Of a stretch of 64,000 bases of DNA, positions 50,045-59,991 are shown in pieces. Each line of letters starts with the position of its first letter. Within the stretch, counting starts at the first letter, position 1. This DNA comes from Microlunatus lacustris. Its GTDB lineage: Bacteria; Actinomycetota; Actinomycetes; Propionibacteriales; Propionibacteriaceae. The DNA lies in contig BAAAJN010000001.1 in the NCBI GenBank assembly GCA_039527025.1, positions 605,370-669,369 on the forward strand, read 5' to 3'. The notes beneath the pieces are model-generated. The model did not search any database and was not told the DNA's origin. It saw only the letters and a program-made list of their open reading frames with translations. A program made the position numbers and the translations under genes.

Positions 50045-51415
50045 TCACAGCACCGCACCCGGGTTGAGGATCCCCTGGGGGTCCAGGGCGTCCTTGATCC
50101 GGTGCGACAGGGCCATCACGTCGGCACCCAGCTGGGCCGGCAGAGCGCCCCGTTTCGTCCGGCCGACGCCGTGCTCGCCGGTGATGGTCCCTCCCAGGCC
50201 CAGCGCCAGCGTCATGATCCGCTCGAACGCCTGGTGCGCCCGGGCAGACCCGGCCGGGTCGGTCGGGTCGAAGACGATCATCGGGTGGGCGTTGCCGTCA
50301 CCGGCGTGCGCGACGACGGGGATCTCCACCGCCAGCCCGGCGGCGATGGCGGCGACGCCCTCCACGAGCTCGGGTAGCCGGGGGACCGGGACGCCGACGT
50401 CCTCCAGCAGCAGCGACCCGCGCACCTCGATGGCGTGGAAGGCCAGCCGGCGAGCGGCGATGAACAGCTCGCCCTCCTCCGGGTCGTCGGTGGAGAAGAC
50501 CTCGTCGGCCCCGGCGGCGCGGCAGGCCGCCTCGATGACCGCCACCTCCGCCGCGGCCGCGGTCGCCGGGGCGTCGGACTGCGCGATCAGCAGCGCGCCC
50601 GCCGTCCGGTCCAGGCCCATCGGCTTGTGGTCCTCGACCGCGTTGATCGCGGCCCGGTCCATCAGCTCCAGCATCGACGGGCGCACCGCCCGGCCGGTGG
50701 CGACCACGGCCCGGGCCGCGTCGGTGACGGTGGGGAAGGAGGCGACCAGGGTCGCCCGGGGCGGCTGGGCGGGGACCAGCCGCAGCAGCACCCGGGTGAT
50801 GACCCCCAGCGTCCCCTCGCTGCCCACGAACAGCTTGAGCAGGTTGAGCCCGGCGACGTCCTTGATCCGCTTGCCGCCCAGGGTGACCAGGGTGCCGTCG
50901 GCCAGCACCACGTCCAGGCCCAGCACGTAGTCGCTGGTGACGCCGTACTTGACGCAGCACAGCCCGCCGGCGTTGGTGGCCACGTTGCCGCCGACGGAGC
51001 AGATCTCGTAGGAGGCGGGGTCGGGCGGGTACCACAGGCCGTGCTCCGCGGCGGCGGCCTTGACGGCGCTGTTCAGGGCCCCGGGCTCGGCGACGGCCAC
51101 CCGGGTCTCGACGTCGATCTCGACCGCCTGCATCTGCTCGAGGGTGAGCACCAGCCCGCCGTCCACCGCCGAGGTCCCGCCGGACAGGCCGGTGCCCGCC
51201 CCGCGGGGGACCACGGGCACCCCGTGCTGGCTGGCCCAGCGCAGCGCGGTCTGCACGTCGGCCGCCGACCGGGCGCGGACCACGGCCACCGGGGTGCCGG
51301 CCCCGGGTTCGCGGGCCCAGTCGTGGCGGTAGGCCTCCAGCGTCGCCGGGTCGGTCAGCACCGCGTCACCGAGGGCGCTGACCAGCCCGTCCAGCGCGTC
51401 CGCCGTCGTCGTCAT
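50045..51415 (-). CDS. FAD-linked oxidase, glycolate oxidase GlcD-like
   Basis: A 456-residue flavoprotein oxidising a 2-hydroxy acid such as glycolate or D-lactate. The FAD-binding domain shows VPRGAGTGLSGGTSAVDGGLV near residue 70 and GGNVATNAGGLCCVKYG near 140. The C-terminal domain ends with HAGDGNAHPMIVFDP and GEHGVGRTKRGAL, the metal and substrate region of GlcD/DLD proteins. No GlcE or GlcF is nearby. TAGGTT 6 nt before the ATG suggests a leaderless mRNA. Confidence 0.9.
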   Translation of the reverse strand: MTTTADALDGLVSALGDAVLTDPATLEAYRHDWAREPGAGTPVAVVRARSAADVQTALRWASQHGVPVVPRGAGTGLSGGTSAVDGGLVLTLEQMQAVEIDVETRVAVAEPGALNSAVKAAAAEHGLWYPPDPASYEICSVGGNVATNAGGLCCVKYGVTSDYVLGLDVVLADGTLVTLGGKRIKDVAGLNLLKLFVGSEGTLGVITRVLLRLVPAQPPRATLVASFPTVTDAARAVVATGRAVRPSMLELMDRAAINAVEDHKPMGLDRTAGALLIAQSDAPATAAAAEVAVIEAACRAAGADEVFSTDDPEEGELFIAARRLAFHAIEVRGSLLLEDVGVPVPRLPELVEGVAAIAAGLAVEIPVVAHAGDGNAHPMIVFDPTDPAGSARAHQAFERIMTLALGLGGTITGEHGVGRTKRGALPAQLGADVMALSHRIKDALDPQGILNPGAVL

Positions 51416-51443
51416 GGCGCCAACCTAGCCGCGGCGCGCCGCC

Positions 51444-51932
51444 TCAGGGGGGCGGCTCGGCGGTCAGCACGGCTCCGACGAGCGCCGCCGCGCTGAGCAG
51501 GGCGAGCCCGGCGCGGACCGAGTTCAGCCGGGTCCAGCCGGGGGCGTAGCGGGCCCAGGCGGCCGCCGACCCCGGCTCCTGCGGGTCGAGCGCGGCCAGC
51601 GCGTCGTTGCGGGGGACGTGGTAGCCGACGGTGACGGCCAGCGTCGCCACGGCGGCGGCCGCGCCGACCAGCAGCAGGGCCAGCCCGTCCGGGCGGGTGA
51701 CGAGCGCGTGCACTGCGACGGCCAGGCCGCCGACCGCGGAGCCCAGCAGCGGGACCATCAGGAGGCTGCGCGGCGCCACCCGGTTGACGGCCTGCATGGC
51801 GGCCATCGCCTCTGCCGCCGGCCGGGCCCGGAAGGCGGGCATCACCAGGACGGAGAACCCGAAGAAGACGCCGGCGGTCAGGGCCGAACCGGTGGCGGTG
51901 AGCAGGGCGAGCACGGTGCCGGACGTGGTCAT
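51444..51932 (-). CDS. DUF1772 / anthrone oxygenase family membrane protein
   Basis: A 162-residue protein with four hydrophobic segments (LALLTATGSALTAGVFFGFS; LLMVPLLGSAVGGLAVAVHA; LALLLVGAAAAVATLAVTVG; RAGLALLSAAALVGAVL). The YHVPRNDALAALDP loop is the DUF1772 hallmark. Members are called anthrone oxygenases by similarity only. CAGACT lies 6 nt before the ATG. Confidence 0.87.
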   Translation of the reverse strand: MTTSGTVLALLTATGSALTAGVFFGFSVLVMPAFRARPAAEAMAAMQAVNRVAPRSLLMVPLLGSAVGGLAVAVHALVTRPDGLALLLVGAAAAVATLAVTVGYHVPRNDALAALDPQEPGSAAAWARYAPGWTRLNSVRAGLALLSAAALVGAVLTAEPPP

Positions 51933-51981
51933 GGGAGGAGTCTGCTGCTCTTCGGCGCGCAGCTCCAGGCTGACCCCGGCC

Positions 51982-53766
<1,785 letters not shown>

Positions 53767-53886
53767 CGCGTCCTCCTTCTCGGTCTCTCAGACCGTGGTC
53801 TCGATCGTGCCGGCGCGGCTCGGCCCAGGGTCTGGACCTGCTCGTCGGGGCGTTCCCAGCCCTCCGGCCGCGCCCAGGATGGGCGC

Positions 53887-54375
53887 ATGGACCCGTCCGA
53901 CTCCTCGTTCCTCCGGCCGTCCGCCCTTCAGCAGCGGGCCGGCGACCTCGACCGCAACGCCGTCTGCGACCAGCTGGCGGCCCACTTCGCCGCCGGCCGG
54001 CTCGGCGAGGACGAGCTCGACGCCCGGCTGGGCGCCGCGGTGCACGCCACCACCTTGCTGGAGCTGCGCCGGCTGACCGCCGACCTGCCGCTCCGCGCGT
54101 CCGCCCCGCCGCCCCGGCCGGCCGCGCCGGCCCGGCTCGGCTGGATCGCGCTGGACGTCCTGGCCCTGCTGGCCGTCATCGGCGGCCTCGGGCTGGCCGT
54201 CCTGCTGGTGCTCGGGCTGTCCATCGGCGGCGCGGGCTGGTTGGCCGCCTTCGGCTTCGTCGGAGGCAGCGTGGCCGCCGTCGAGGGGGCCAGCCTGGCG
54301 CACCTGGCGCACCGCGGTCACGCCCGGATGCGGGCCGCCGCCGAGCAGGACGCTCAGCGGCCCCGCATCGCCTGA
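53887..54375 (+). CDS. DUF1707 (SHOCT-like) domain membrane protein
   Basis: A 162-residue protein. The DUF1707 motif is complete: DLDRNAVCDQLAAHFAAGRL then GEDELDARLGAAVHATTLLE. Two membrane helices follow at about 90-125 and 128-150 (LDVLALLAVIGGLGLAVLLV). Function unknown. ATG 53887 lies 6 nt after CAGGAT, so it may be leaderless. Its last 22 bp overlap the end of the convergent DUF4191 gene, which makes terminator placement there impossible in the usual way. Confidence 0.87.
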   Translation: MDPSDSSFLRPSALQQRAGDLDRNAVCDQLAAHFAAGRLGEDELDARLGAAVHATTLLELRRLTADLPLRASAPPPRPAAPARLGWIALDVLALLAVIGGLGLAVLLVLGLSIGGAGWLAAFGFVGGSVAAVEGASLAHLAHRGHARMRAAAEQDAQRPRIA

Positions 54376-55163
54376 CGCGAGCCCTTGACCTGCCGCGCGC
54401 TGGTCGGCATCGGGCCCTTGGGGACCGGCGCCGTCGGCCGCACGGCGTCGAGTGCCCGCAGCCGGGCCTTGACGTCGGTCACCTGGTTCGGCTGCAGGCT
54501 CTTCGGCAGCTTCCGGATGTGGTCGGCCAGCCGTCCCAACGGGACCTGGCCCTCCTTCTCGCCCATCACGATGGTGTGCACGGTGACGCCGTAGGCGACC
54601 CGCTCGTGCTTGCGCACCTCCGAGGCCAGCAGTTGCCTGACCCGACCGGGCTCGCCCTCGCCGATCAGCACCAGGCCGCCCGGCCCGATGGTGCGGTGCA
54701 CGACGTCGCGGCTCTTGTTGGCCGCGATGACCGGCGTGGACACCCACCGCTTCGGCAGCATCTGCAGAGCCACCTCCGCGGAGCCGGCCTGGCCCGCGTA
54801 GCGCTTGTAGGTCGCGGCCTTGGCCCGGCGGACCAGCACGATCATGGCCGCCAGCACGCCCGTCAGCAGGCCCAGCACGATCAGGTAGACGAGGTGGTCC
54901 CAGAGCAGGCCGACCACGACGCCGACGACCACCGGCGCGAGCAGGGCCGCCAGCAGCAGCCAGGGCAGCGGCTTGTCGTACTCGTGGGTCACCTGGTACG
55001 CGCGCCGGATCTGCCTCATCCGGCCCATGTCGGCCGGGTCGGTGCTGGCCTTGCGTCGGGCCTTCTCGGCCCGCTTGGCGGCGCGCGCCTGCTGCTTGGC
55101 CTGCTTGGGGTCCAGCGGCGTCGCAGCGACCGCCTTGCTGCCGCTGCGCGGTTGGTCAGCCAT
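54354..55163 (-). CDS. DUF4191 family membrane protein
   Basis: A 269-residue protein conserved in actinobacteria. A lysine/alanine-rich N-terminal helix (QAKQQARAAKRAEKARRK) is followed by two membrane segments at about 65-85 and 88-110 (WLLLAALLAPVVVGVVVGLL; LIVLGLLTGVLAAMIVL). A cytosolic domain follows with VLIGEGEPGRVRQLLA and KLPKSLQPNQVTDVKARLRA. It lies directly before lipA as in other actinobacteria; its role is unknown. No clear ribosome site. Confidence 0.87.
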   Translation of the reverse strand: MADQPRSGSKAVAATPLDPKQAKQQARAAKRAEKARRKASTDPADMGRMRQIRRAYQVTHEYDKPLPWLLLAALLAPVVVGVVVGLLWDHLVYLIVLGLLTGVLAAMIVLVRRAKAATYKRYAGQAGSAEVALQMLPKRWVSTPVIAANKSRDVVHRTIGPGGLVLIGEGEPGRVRQLLASEVRKHERVAYGVTVHTIVMGEKEGQVPLGRLADHIRKLPKSLQPNQVTDVKARLRALDAVRPTAPVPKGPMPTSARQVKGSRQAMRGR

Positions 55164-55230
55164 CGTGGCTCTGCCTCTCGTTCCTCCGGGGCCCCCAGCG
55201 GGGCACCCCTTTCTACGCCCTCGGGGGCGA

Positions 55231-56190
55231 TCAGGCCAATGCGGCGGCGGGCTGCGCCAGCCCGGTCGCCTCGCGGGACTCCAGCGCCTGGCGGTACAGC
55301 CGCCCGGCCCGGTAGGAGGAGCGGACGAGCGGCCCGCTCATCACGCCCGCGTAGCCCATCGCGGTCGCCTCGGCGGCCAGCTCGACGAACTCCTCGGGCT
55401 TCACCCAGCGCTCCACCGGGTGGTGCCGCGGCGAGGGCCGCAGGTACTGGGTGATGGTGATCAGCTCGGTGCCGGCGTCGTGCAGGTCCTGCAGCGCCTC
55501 GGTCACCTCGGCGCGGGTCTCGCCCATCCCCAGGATGAGGTTCGACTTGGTGACCAGGCCGGCGTCGCGGGAGGCCCGCAGCACGCCGAGCGAACGCTCG
55601 TAGCGGAAGCCGGGGCGGATCCGCTTGAAGATGCGGGGGACGGTCTCGACGTTGTGGGCGAACACCTCGGGCCGGGTCTCGAACAGCTGGTCGAGGTACT
55701 CCGCGTTGCCGGAGAAGTCCGGGGCCAGCATCTCCACGCCGGTGCCGGGGTTCAGCTCGTGGATCTTGCGGATCGTCTCGGCGTAGAGCCAGATGCCCTC
55801 GTCAGGCAGGTCGTCGCGGCAGACGCCGGTGACGGTGGCGTAGCGCAGGTCCATCTTCTGGATGGACTCGGCGACGCGGAGCGGCTCGCCGGCGTCGAAG
55901 TCGGCCGGCTTGCCGGTGTCGATCTGGCAGAAGTCGCAGCGCCGGGTGCACTGGTCCCCGCCGATGAGGAAGGTGGCCTCGCGGTCCTCCCAGCACTCGA
56001 AGATGTTGGGGCAGCCGGCGGACTGGCAGACGGTGTGCAGGTCCTCCGACTTCACCATCGACTGCAGCTCGCGGTACTCCGGGCCCATCTTCGCCGTGGT
56101 CTTGATCCAGGACGGCTTCTTCTCGATCGGCACCGACGCGTTGCGGACTTCGAGCCGCAGCATCTTGCGACCTTCTGGGGCGATTGTCAC
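55231..56190 (-). CDS. lipA: Lipoyl synthase
   Basis: Radical-SAM enzyme inserting two sulfurs into protein-bound octanoyl groups; 319 residues. The auxiliary cluster is CQSAGCPNIFEC near residue 55, and the radical-SAM cluster is QCTRRCDFCQIDTG near 80. The late RSSYRAG supplies the conserved serine ligand. It acts after LipB (58.3 kb) on the E2 protein at 60-62 kb. GTG start with TAGTCT 6 nt upstream, so probably leaderless. Confidence 0.95.
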   Translation of the reverse strand: MTIAPEGRKMLRLEVRNASVPIEKKPSWIKTTAKMGPEYRELQSMVKSEDLHTVCQSAGCPNIFECWEDREATFLIGGDQCTRRCDFCQIDTGKPADFDAGEPLRVAESIQKMDLRYATVTGVCRDDLPDEGIWLYAETIRKIHELNPGTGVEMLAPDFSGNAEYLDQLFETRPEVFAHNVETVPRIFKRIRPGFRYERSLGVLRASRDAGLVTKSNLILGMGETRAEVTEALQDLHDAGTELITITQYLRPSPRHHPVERWVKPEEFVELAAEATAMGYAGVMSGPLVRSSYRAGRLYRQALESREATGLAQPAAALA

Positions 56191-56221
56191 CCGCTCAGAC
56201 TACCCGCCGTGGCGGAGGCGC

Positions 56222-57202
56222 TCAGTTGACGTCACGGCGGCGGAAGACCACCAGGGTGACCGCGACCAGGGCCCCCAGCACGACCAGCCAGTACAGCCCG
56301 CTCTCGGCCATGGTGATGGTGTGCTCGACCGGCCGCTGCTCGAACTGGCCGCTGCTGGTGGCCTCGTTCACGTAGGTCACGTAGGTGTGGCCCCGGTTCA
56401 GCAGGGCCAGCGCGTGGTTCTCCGGCAGCACGCTCTGCAGGCCCTGCACCGCGGGCACCAGGAAGACCACGATGTTGTAGGCGAAGCTGAGGAACAGGTA
56501 GGCCAGCACCGCGCCGACCGCGGCGATGGTGTGCCGGGTCAGCATGGCGATGCCGAAGCCGATCAGCACGGCGACGACGCCCACCAGCACCCCGCGCCCG
56601 ACCTTCGCCCAGGCGGCCCCCGGGTCCACGACGTCGGCGCCAGCCCCCAGGGTGACCACCGTGGTCAGGGCCAGGGCCAGCGCGGCCAGCACCCCGGTGG
56701 CGAGGGCGCCGGCCACCACGACGGCCACCAGCTTGGAGACGTAGACCTTGGTCCGTTCCGGCAAGAAGCTGAGCCAGTTGGACATCGCCCCGCTGGAGAA
56801 GTCCGCCCCGATCAGGGAGGCGCTGAGGAACAGCAGCGAGAGACCGGCCAGGAAGACCGTCACCGTCACCGCCAGGTTCGCCACCTGGCCGAAGGAGGAC
56901 ACCGACCGGGCGACGTAGTCCTCCTGGCGCGGCTCGTAGAAGCCGCACTCCTCCTCGGACCCGCCCTGCTCGCGGCACTCCTGCTCCAGCTGGTCGTACT
57001 GCGCCTTGTTCTGCGCGTAGTCCTGCTGCGCCTGCTCGAAGGCCGACCGGCTCTGCTCCCGCTCGGCGTCGCTCAGCGGGCGGACGCTGGAGTAGACGGC
57101 CAGCTGGGTGAGCAGGATGACCACGAGCATGGCGCCGAGGGCGACCCAGGTGAGCCGGCGGCTGCGGATGCGCAGCAGCTCGGCGCGGACGAGGGGGATC
57201 AT
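56222..57202 (-). CDS. ABC-2 type transporter permease
   Basis: A 326-residue permease. After the first helix (WVALGAMLVVILLTQLAVYS) comes an extracytoplasmic loop of about 75 residues rich in Gln and Glu, with CREQGGSEEECGF (two cysteines, perhaps a disulfide). Five further helices follow. The FERxxxVxxSK-like stretch LPERTKVYVSKLVAV is typical of exporter permeases. Its ATG overlaps the ATPase stop (ATGA). The substrate is unknown. Confidence 0.88.
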   Translation of the reverse strand: MIPLVRAELLRIRSRRLTWVALGAMLVVILLTQLAVYSSVRPLSDAEREQSRSAFEQAQQDYAQNKAQYDQLEQECREQGGSEEECGFYEPRQEDYVARSVSSFGQVANLAVTVTVFLAGLSLLFLSASLIGADFSSGAMSNWLSFLPERTKVYVSKLVAVVVAGALATGVLAALALALTTVVTLGAGADVVDPGAAWAKVGRGVLVGVVAVLIGFGIAMLTRHTIAAVGAVLAYLFLSFAYNIVVFLVPAVQGLQSVLPENHALALLNRGHTYVTYVNEATSSGQFEQRPVEHTITMAESGLYWLVVLGALVAVTLVVFRRRDVN

Positions 57203-58263
57203 CGCCAGTCCTCCCGGGCTGCGCGGGCCGGTCCGGCCGGGACCGGGGGTGCTGGTGGGGCGGCCGGGAAGGCGCCCTCGGCGGTGGCGCCGAGGTGCTC
57301 CTCGGCGGTGAGGTCGAGGAACACCGCTTCGAGGTCGGCGCGCACCGGCACCAGCTCGGCGACGTGCAGCCCCTGCTGAGCCAGCAACCAGGTGACCTGG
57401 GCCGGGTCGAAGCCCGGCTGGTCGCCGGTGCGCCGGACCTCCATCCGGCCCTCCGGCAGCGGCGTCGCGGCGAAGCCGGCGGGAGCGAGCACCGCGGCCG
57501 CCCGGACGGGGTCGGCCACCAGCACGCGGACCGCCTGGCCACCGGTGCCGGCCAGGATGTCGTCGACCTCGCCCTCGGCGAGCAGCCGCCCCCGGCCGAT
57601 GATCGAGACCGTGTCGGCCACCAGCTGCACCTCGCTGAGGATGTGGCTGGAGACCAGCACCGTCTTGCCCCGGTCGGCGAGCCCGCGCATGGTCGCCCGG
57701 ATCTCGTGGATGCCGGCCGGGTCCAGGCCGTTGGTGGGCTCGTCGAAGATCAGCAGCTCGGGGTCCTTGAGCAGCGTGGCCGCGATGGCGAGCCGCTGCT
57801 TCATGCCGAGGGAGTAGGTGCGGAAGCGGTCCCGGTCGCGGCCGGCCAGCCCCACCTCGTCGAGCACCTCGCCCACCCGGCGGGCCGGGGTGCCGATGCC
57901 GGTGGCCAGCAGCTCGAGGTTGCGGCGGCCGGAGAACGCGGGGAAGAACTTCGGCTGCTCGACGATGGCGCCGATCCGCCCGATCACCTGGGGCAGCGCG
58001 GTCGGGATCGGCTGCTCGAAGATGCGGATGCTGCCCGAGTCGGCCTTGATCAGGCCCAGCAGCATCCGGATGGTCGTCGTCTTGCCCGAGCCGTTCGGGC
58101 CGAGGAAGCCGTGCACGCCCCCCAGCGGGACCTTGAGGTCCAGCCCGCCGACGGCCTGGAACCGCCCTTTGCGGGTGCGGTAGGTCTTGCGCAGGTCGGA
58201 GACCTCGACGGCGTAGGCGGCCGGCTCCTGCGGGCGGGCGCGTCGGGCTTCGGTCACCGGCAC
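57199..58263 (-). CDS. ABC transporter ATP-binding protein (drug/DrrA-type)
   Basis: A 354-residue ATPase energising the coupled permease. Walker A GPNGSGKTTT near residue 58, signature YSLGMKQRL and Walker B LLIFDEPTNGLDP are present. A C-terminal extension of about 100 residues (LLAQQGLHVAELVPVRADLE) resembles the DrrA/CcmA-like tail. GTG start with AAAGG upstream; a TAGGGT box near 58300 would give a leader of about 30 nt. Confidence 0.9.
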   Translation of the reverse strand: MPVTEARRARPQEPAAYAVEVSDLRKTYRTRKGRFQAVGGLDLKVPLGGVHGFLGPNGSGKTTTIRMLLGLIKADSGSIRIFEQPIPTALPQVIGRIGAIVEQPKFFPAFSGRRNLELLATGIGTPARRVGEVLDEVGLAGRDRDRFRTYSLGMKQRLAIAATLLKDPELLIFDEPTNGLDPAGIHEIRATMRGLADRGKTVLVSSHILSEVQLVADTVSIIGRGRLLAEGEVDDILAGTGGQAVRVLVADPVRAAAVLAPAGFAATPLPEGRMEVRRTGDQPGFDPAQVTWLLAQQGLHVAELVPVRADLEAVFLDLTAEEHLGATAEGAFPAAPPAPPVPAGPARAAREDWR

Positions 58264-58327
58264 GGAGCGGCCTTTCTCGGGCGAGGGAGGGTCGGCCCAC
58301 CCTAACGGCGGCGGCCGACGGCCGCGC

Positions 58328-59068
58328 TCAGGCGGCGCCGACGGTGAGCCCGTAGGTGACCGCTGGTGCGGCGGGGGTCGCGGTGAGGTCGGGCGACTGC
58401 TCGTAGGGCTCGAAGGCGAGCATCCGCTCCAGGTGCGGACGGAAGAGGTGGGCCACCTCGAGCAGGCTGGGAGCCTCGCCCAGCTCGTCGGCCATCGAGG
58501 TGACCCCGACGTCGCTCAACCCGCAGGGCACGATCCGGCCGAAGCCCCCCAGGTCCGGGTCGACGTTGATGGCCAGCCCGTGCATGGTGGTGCCGCCCGC
58601 GACGCGGACGCCGATGGCGGCGATCTTGCGCTCCGGTCGCGCGCGTCCTGGGCCTGTCGGAGCATCGGCGGCCAGCCAGACCCCGGAGCGGCCGCGGACC
58701 CGACCGGTGGCCAGCCCGTACTCGGCGAACAGCCCGATCATCGCCTCCTCGAGCCGGCGCACGTAGTCGACGACGCCGATGGCGTCGGGCAGCTTGACGA
58801 TGGGGTAGACGACGAGCTGCCCCGGTCCGTGCCAGGTGATCTTGCCGCCCCGGTCGACCTCGACGACCGGTACGTCCCCGGTGGTCGGCCGCTCGTGCGG
58901 CTCGGTCCGCTTGCCCGCGGTGTAGACCTCGGCATGCTCCAGCACCAGGACGGTGTCCGGGGCGCTGCCCGCGGAGACGTCGGCGTGCAGCCGGCGCTGC
59001 AGCTCCCAGGCGTCGAGGTAGTCCACCAGCTCGCTGCCCAGGCCCGGGTAGAGGAAGTCGAGGCTCAT
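58328..59068 (-). CDS. lipB: Octanoyl-[acyl-carrier-protein]:protein octanoyltransferase
   Basis: Moves octanoate from ACP to the lipoyl domain lysine of E2 and related proteins; 246 residues. Family motifs: RGGKITWHGPGQLVVYPI, KIAAIGVRV (catalytic lysine) and IVPCGLSDVGVTSM (catalytic cysteine). The insertion APTGPGRARP near residue 155 is not usual. TAGACT 7 nt before the ATG suggests a leaderless mRNA. It works with LipA and on the E2 gene next to it. Confidence 0.94.
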   Translation of the reverse strand: MSLDFLYPGLGSELVDYLDAWELQRRLHADVSAGSAPDTVLVLEHAEVYTAGKRTEPHERPTTGDVPVVEVDRGGKITWHGPGQLVVYPIVKLPDAIGVVDYVRRLEEAMIGLFAEYGLATGRVRGRSGVWLAADAPTGPGRARPERKIAAIGVRVAGGTTMHGLAINVDPDLGGFGRIVPCGLSDVGVTSMADELGEAPSLLEVAHLFRPHLERMLAFEPYEQSPDLTATPAAPAVTYGLTVGAA

Positions 59069-59078
59069 GCGCGGCAGT

Positions 59079-59984
59079 CTAGGTCGCCAACGCGGACGCG
59101 ACCGTGGCGTGGACGTCGGGGGCGCGGAACACGTAGCCGTCCCCGGTCAGCCGGGTCGGCACCGCCCAGCAGTCGCCGACCAGCTGCTCGGCCAGCTCGC
59201 CGAGCGCTCGCCGCAGCACGAAGGCCGGCGCCTTGAGCAGTCGCGGCCGGCGCAGGGCGCGGGCCAGCACGTCGGTGAACTCGGCGTTCGTCGTGGGCTG
59301 GGGGATGGTCAGGTTGTAGGCGCCCGCGGCTCCCGGCGTCGCGGCAGCCCACAGCGTCACCCCGAGGTAGTCCTCGAGGCTGATCATCGGCATCCACTGC
59401 CGGCCGGAGCCGATCACCGTGCCGAGCCCGGCCGACCAGGCCAGCTTCATCGGGACGAACGCGCCCCCGCTGGCCGCCAGCACCGGGCTGGTGCGCAGCA
59501 GGGCCGTCCGGACCCCGGCGTCGACAGCCGGCTGCGCGGCGCCCTCCCAGGCGAGCGTCAGCTGGGCCAGGAAGTCCTCAGCGGCCGGGGTGTCCTCGGT
59601 GGCGGGCGCGGTGCGCGGCTCCGTCCCGTACCGGGCGATCCCGCTGGCCTGCAGGAACGCTCGCGGACGGCCGTCGCCAGCCCGGGCCGCGAGGGCCCGG
59701 GCCAGCGTGCCGGTGGTCTGCAGCCGAGAGCTGAGCAGCAGCTCGCGGCGGGCGGCCGTCCAGGGCGAGGTGAAGACCCCCGCGCCGGCGAGGTCGACGA
59801 CGACGTCCACGCCGTCGAGCACGGCCGGGTCGAGCAGCCCGGCGGCCGGGTCCCAGCGGCGCTCGCTGCCGGTCGCCGGCTCGCGCCGGACCAGCCGGAC
59901 GACCTGGTGGCCCTCGGTGGCCAGCCGGACGCGCAGGGCGGTGCCCAGGAACCCGGACGCGCCGGCCAGCAACCACGTGCTCAT
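59079..59984 (-). CDS. TIGR01777 family epimerase (SDR)
   Basis: A 301-residue NAD(P)-binding protein of the YfcH/TIGR01777 group. The Rossmann motif is LLAGASGFLGTALRVRL at the N-terminus. LQASGIARYGT carries the serine/tyrosine region, and the family ending AYNLTIPQPTTNAEFTDVLA plus GSGRQWMPMISLEDYLG is present. The reaction is unknown. It sits between sucB and lipB with gaps of 7 and 10 bp, so it is probably part of the same transcript. Confidence 0.9.
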   Translation of the reverse strand: MSTWLLAGASGFLGTALRVRLATEGHQVVRLVRREPATGSERRWDPAAGLLDPAVLDGVDVVVDLAGAGVFTSPWTAARRELLLSSRLQTTGTLARALAARAGDGRPRAFLQASGIARYGTEPRTAPATEDTPAAEDFLAQLTLAWEGAAQPAVDAGVRTALLRTSPVLAASGGAFVPMKLAWSAGLGTVIGSGRQWMPMISLEDYLGVTLWAAATPGAAGAYNLTIPQPTTNAEFTDVLARALRRPRLLKAPAFVLRRALGELAEQLVGDCWAVPTRLTGDGYVFRAPDVHATVASALAT

Positions 59985-59991
59985 GTCGGTC

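Noticed and set aside
58640..58665. A GCCTGTCGG copy inside lipB, like the GTCGA elements
   Set aside because: It lies within coding sequence and has no paired arm. It may only explain the small insertion in LipB.
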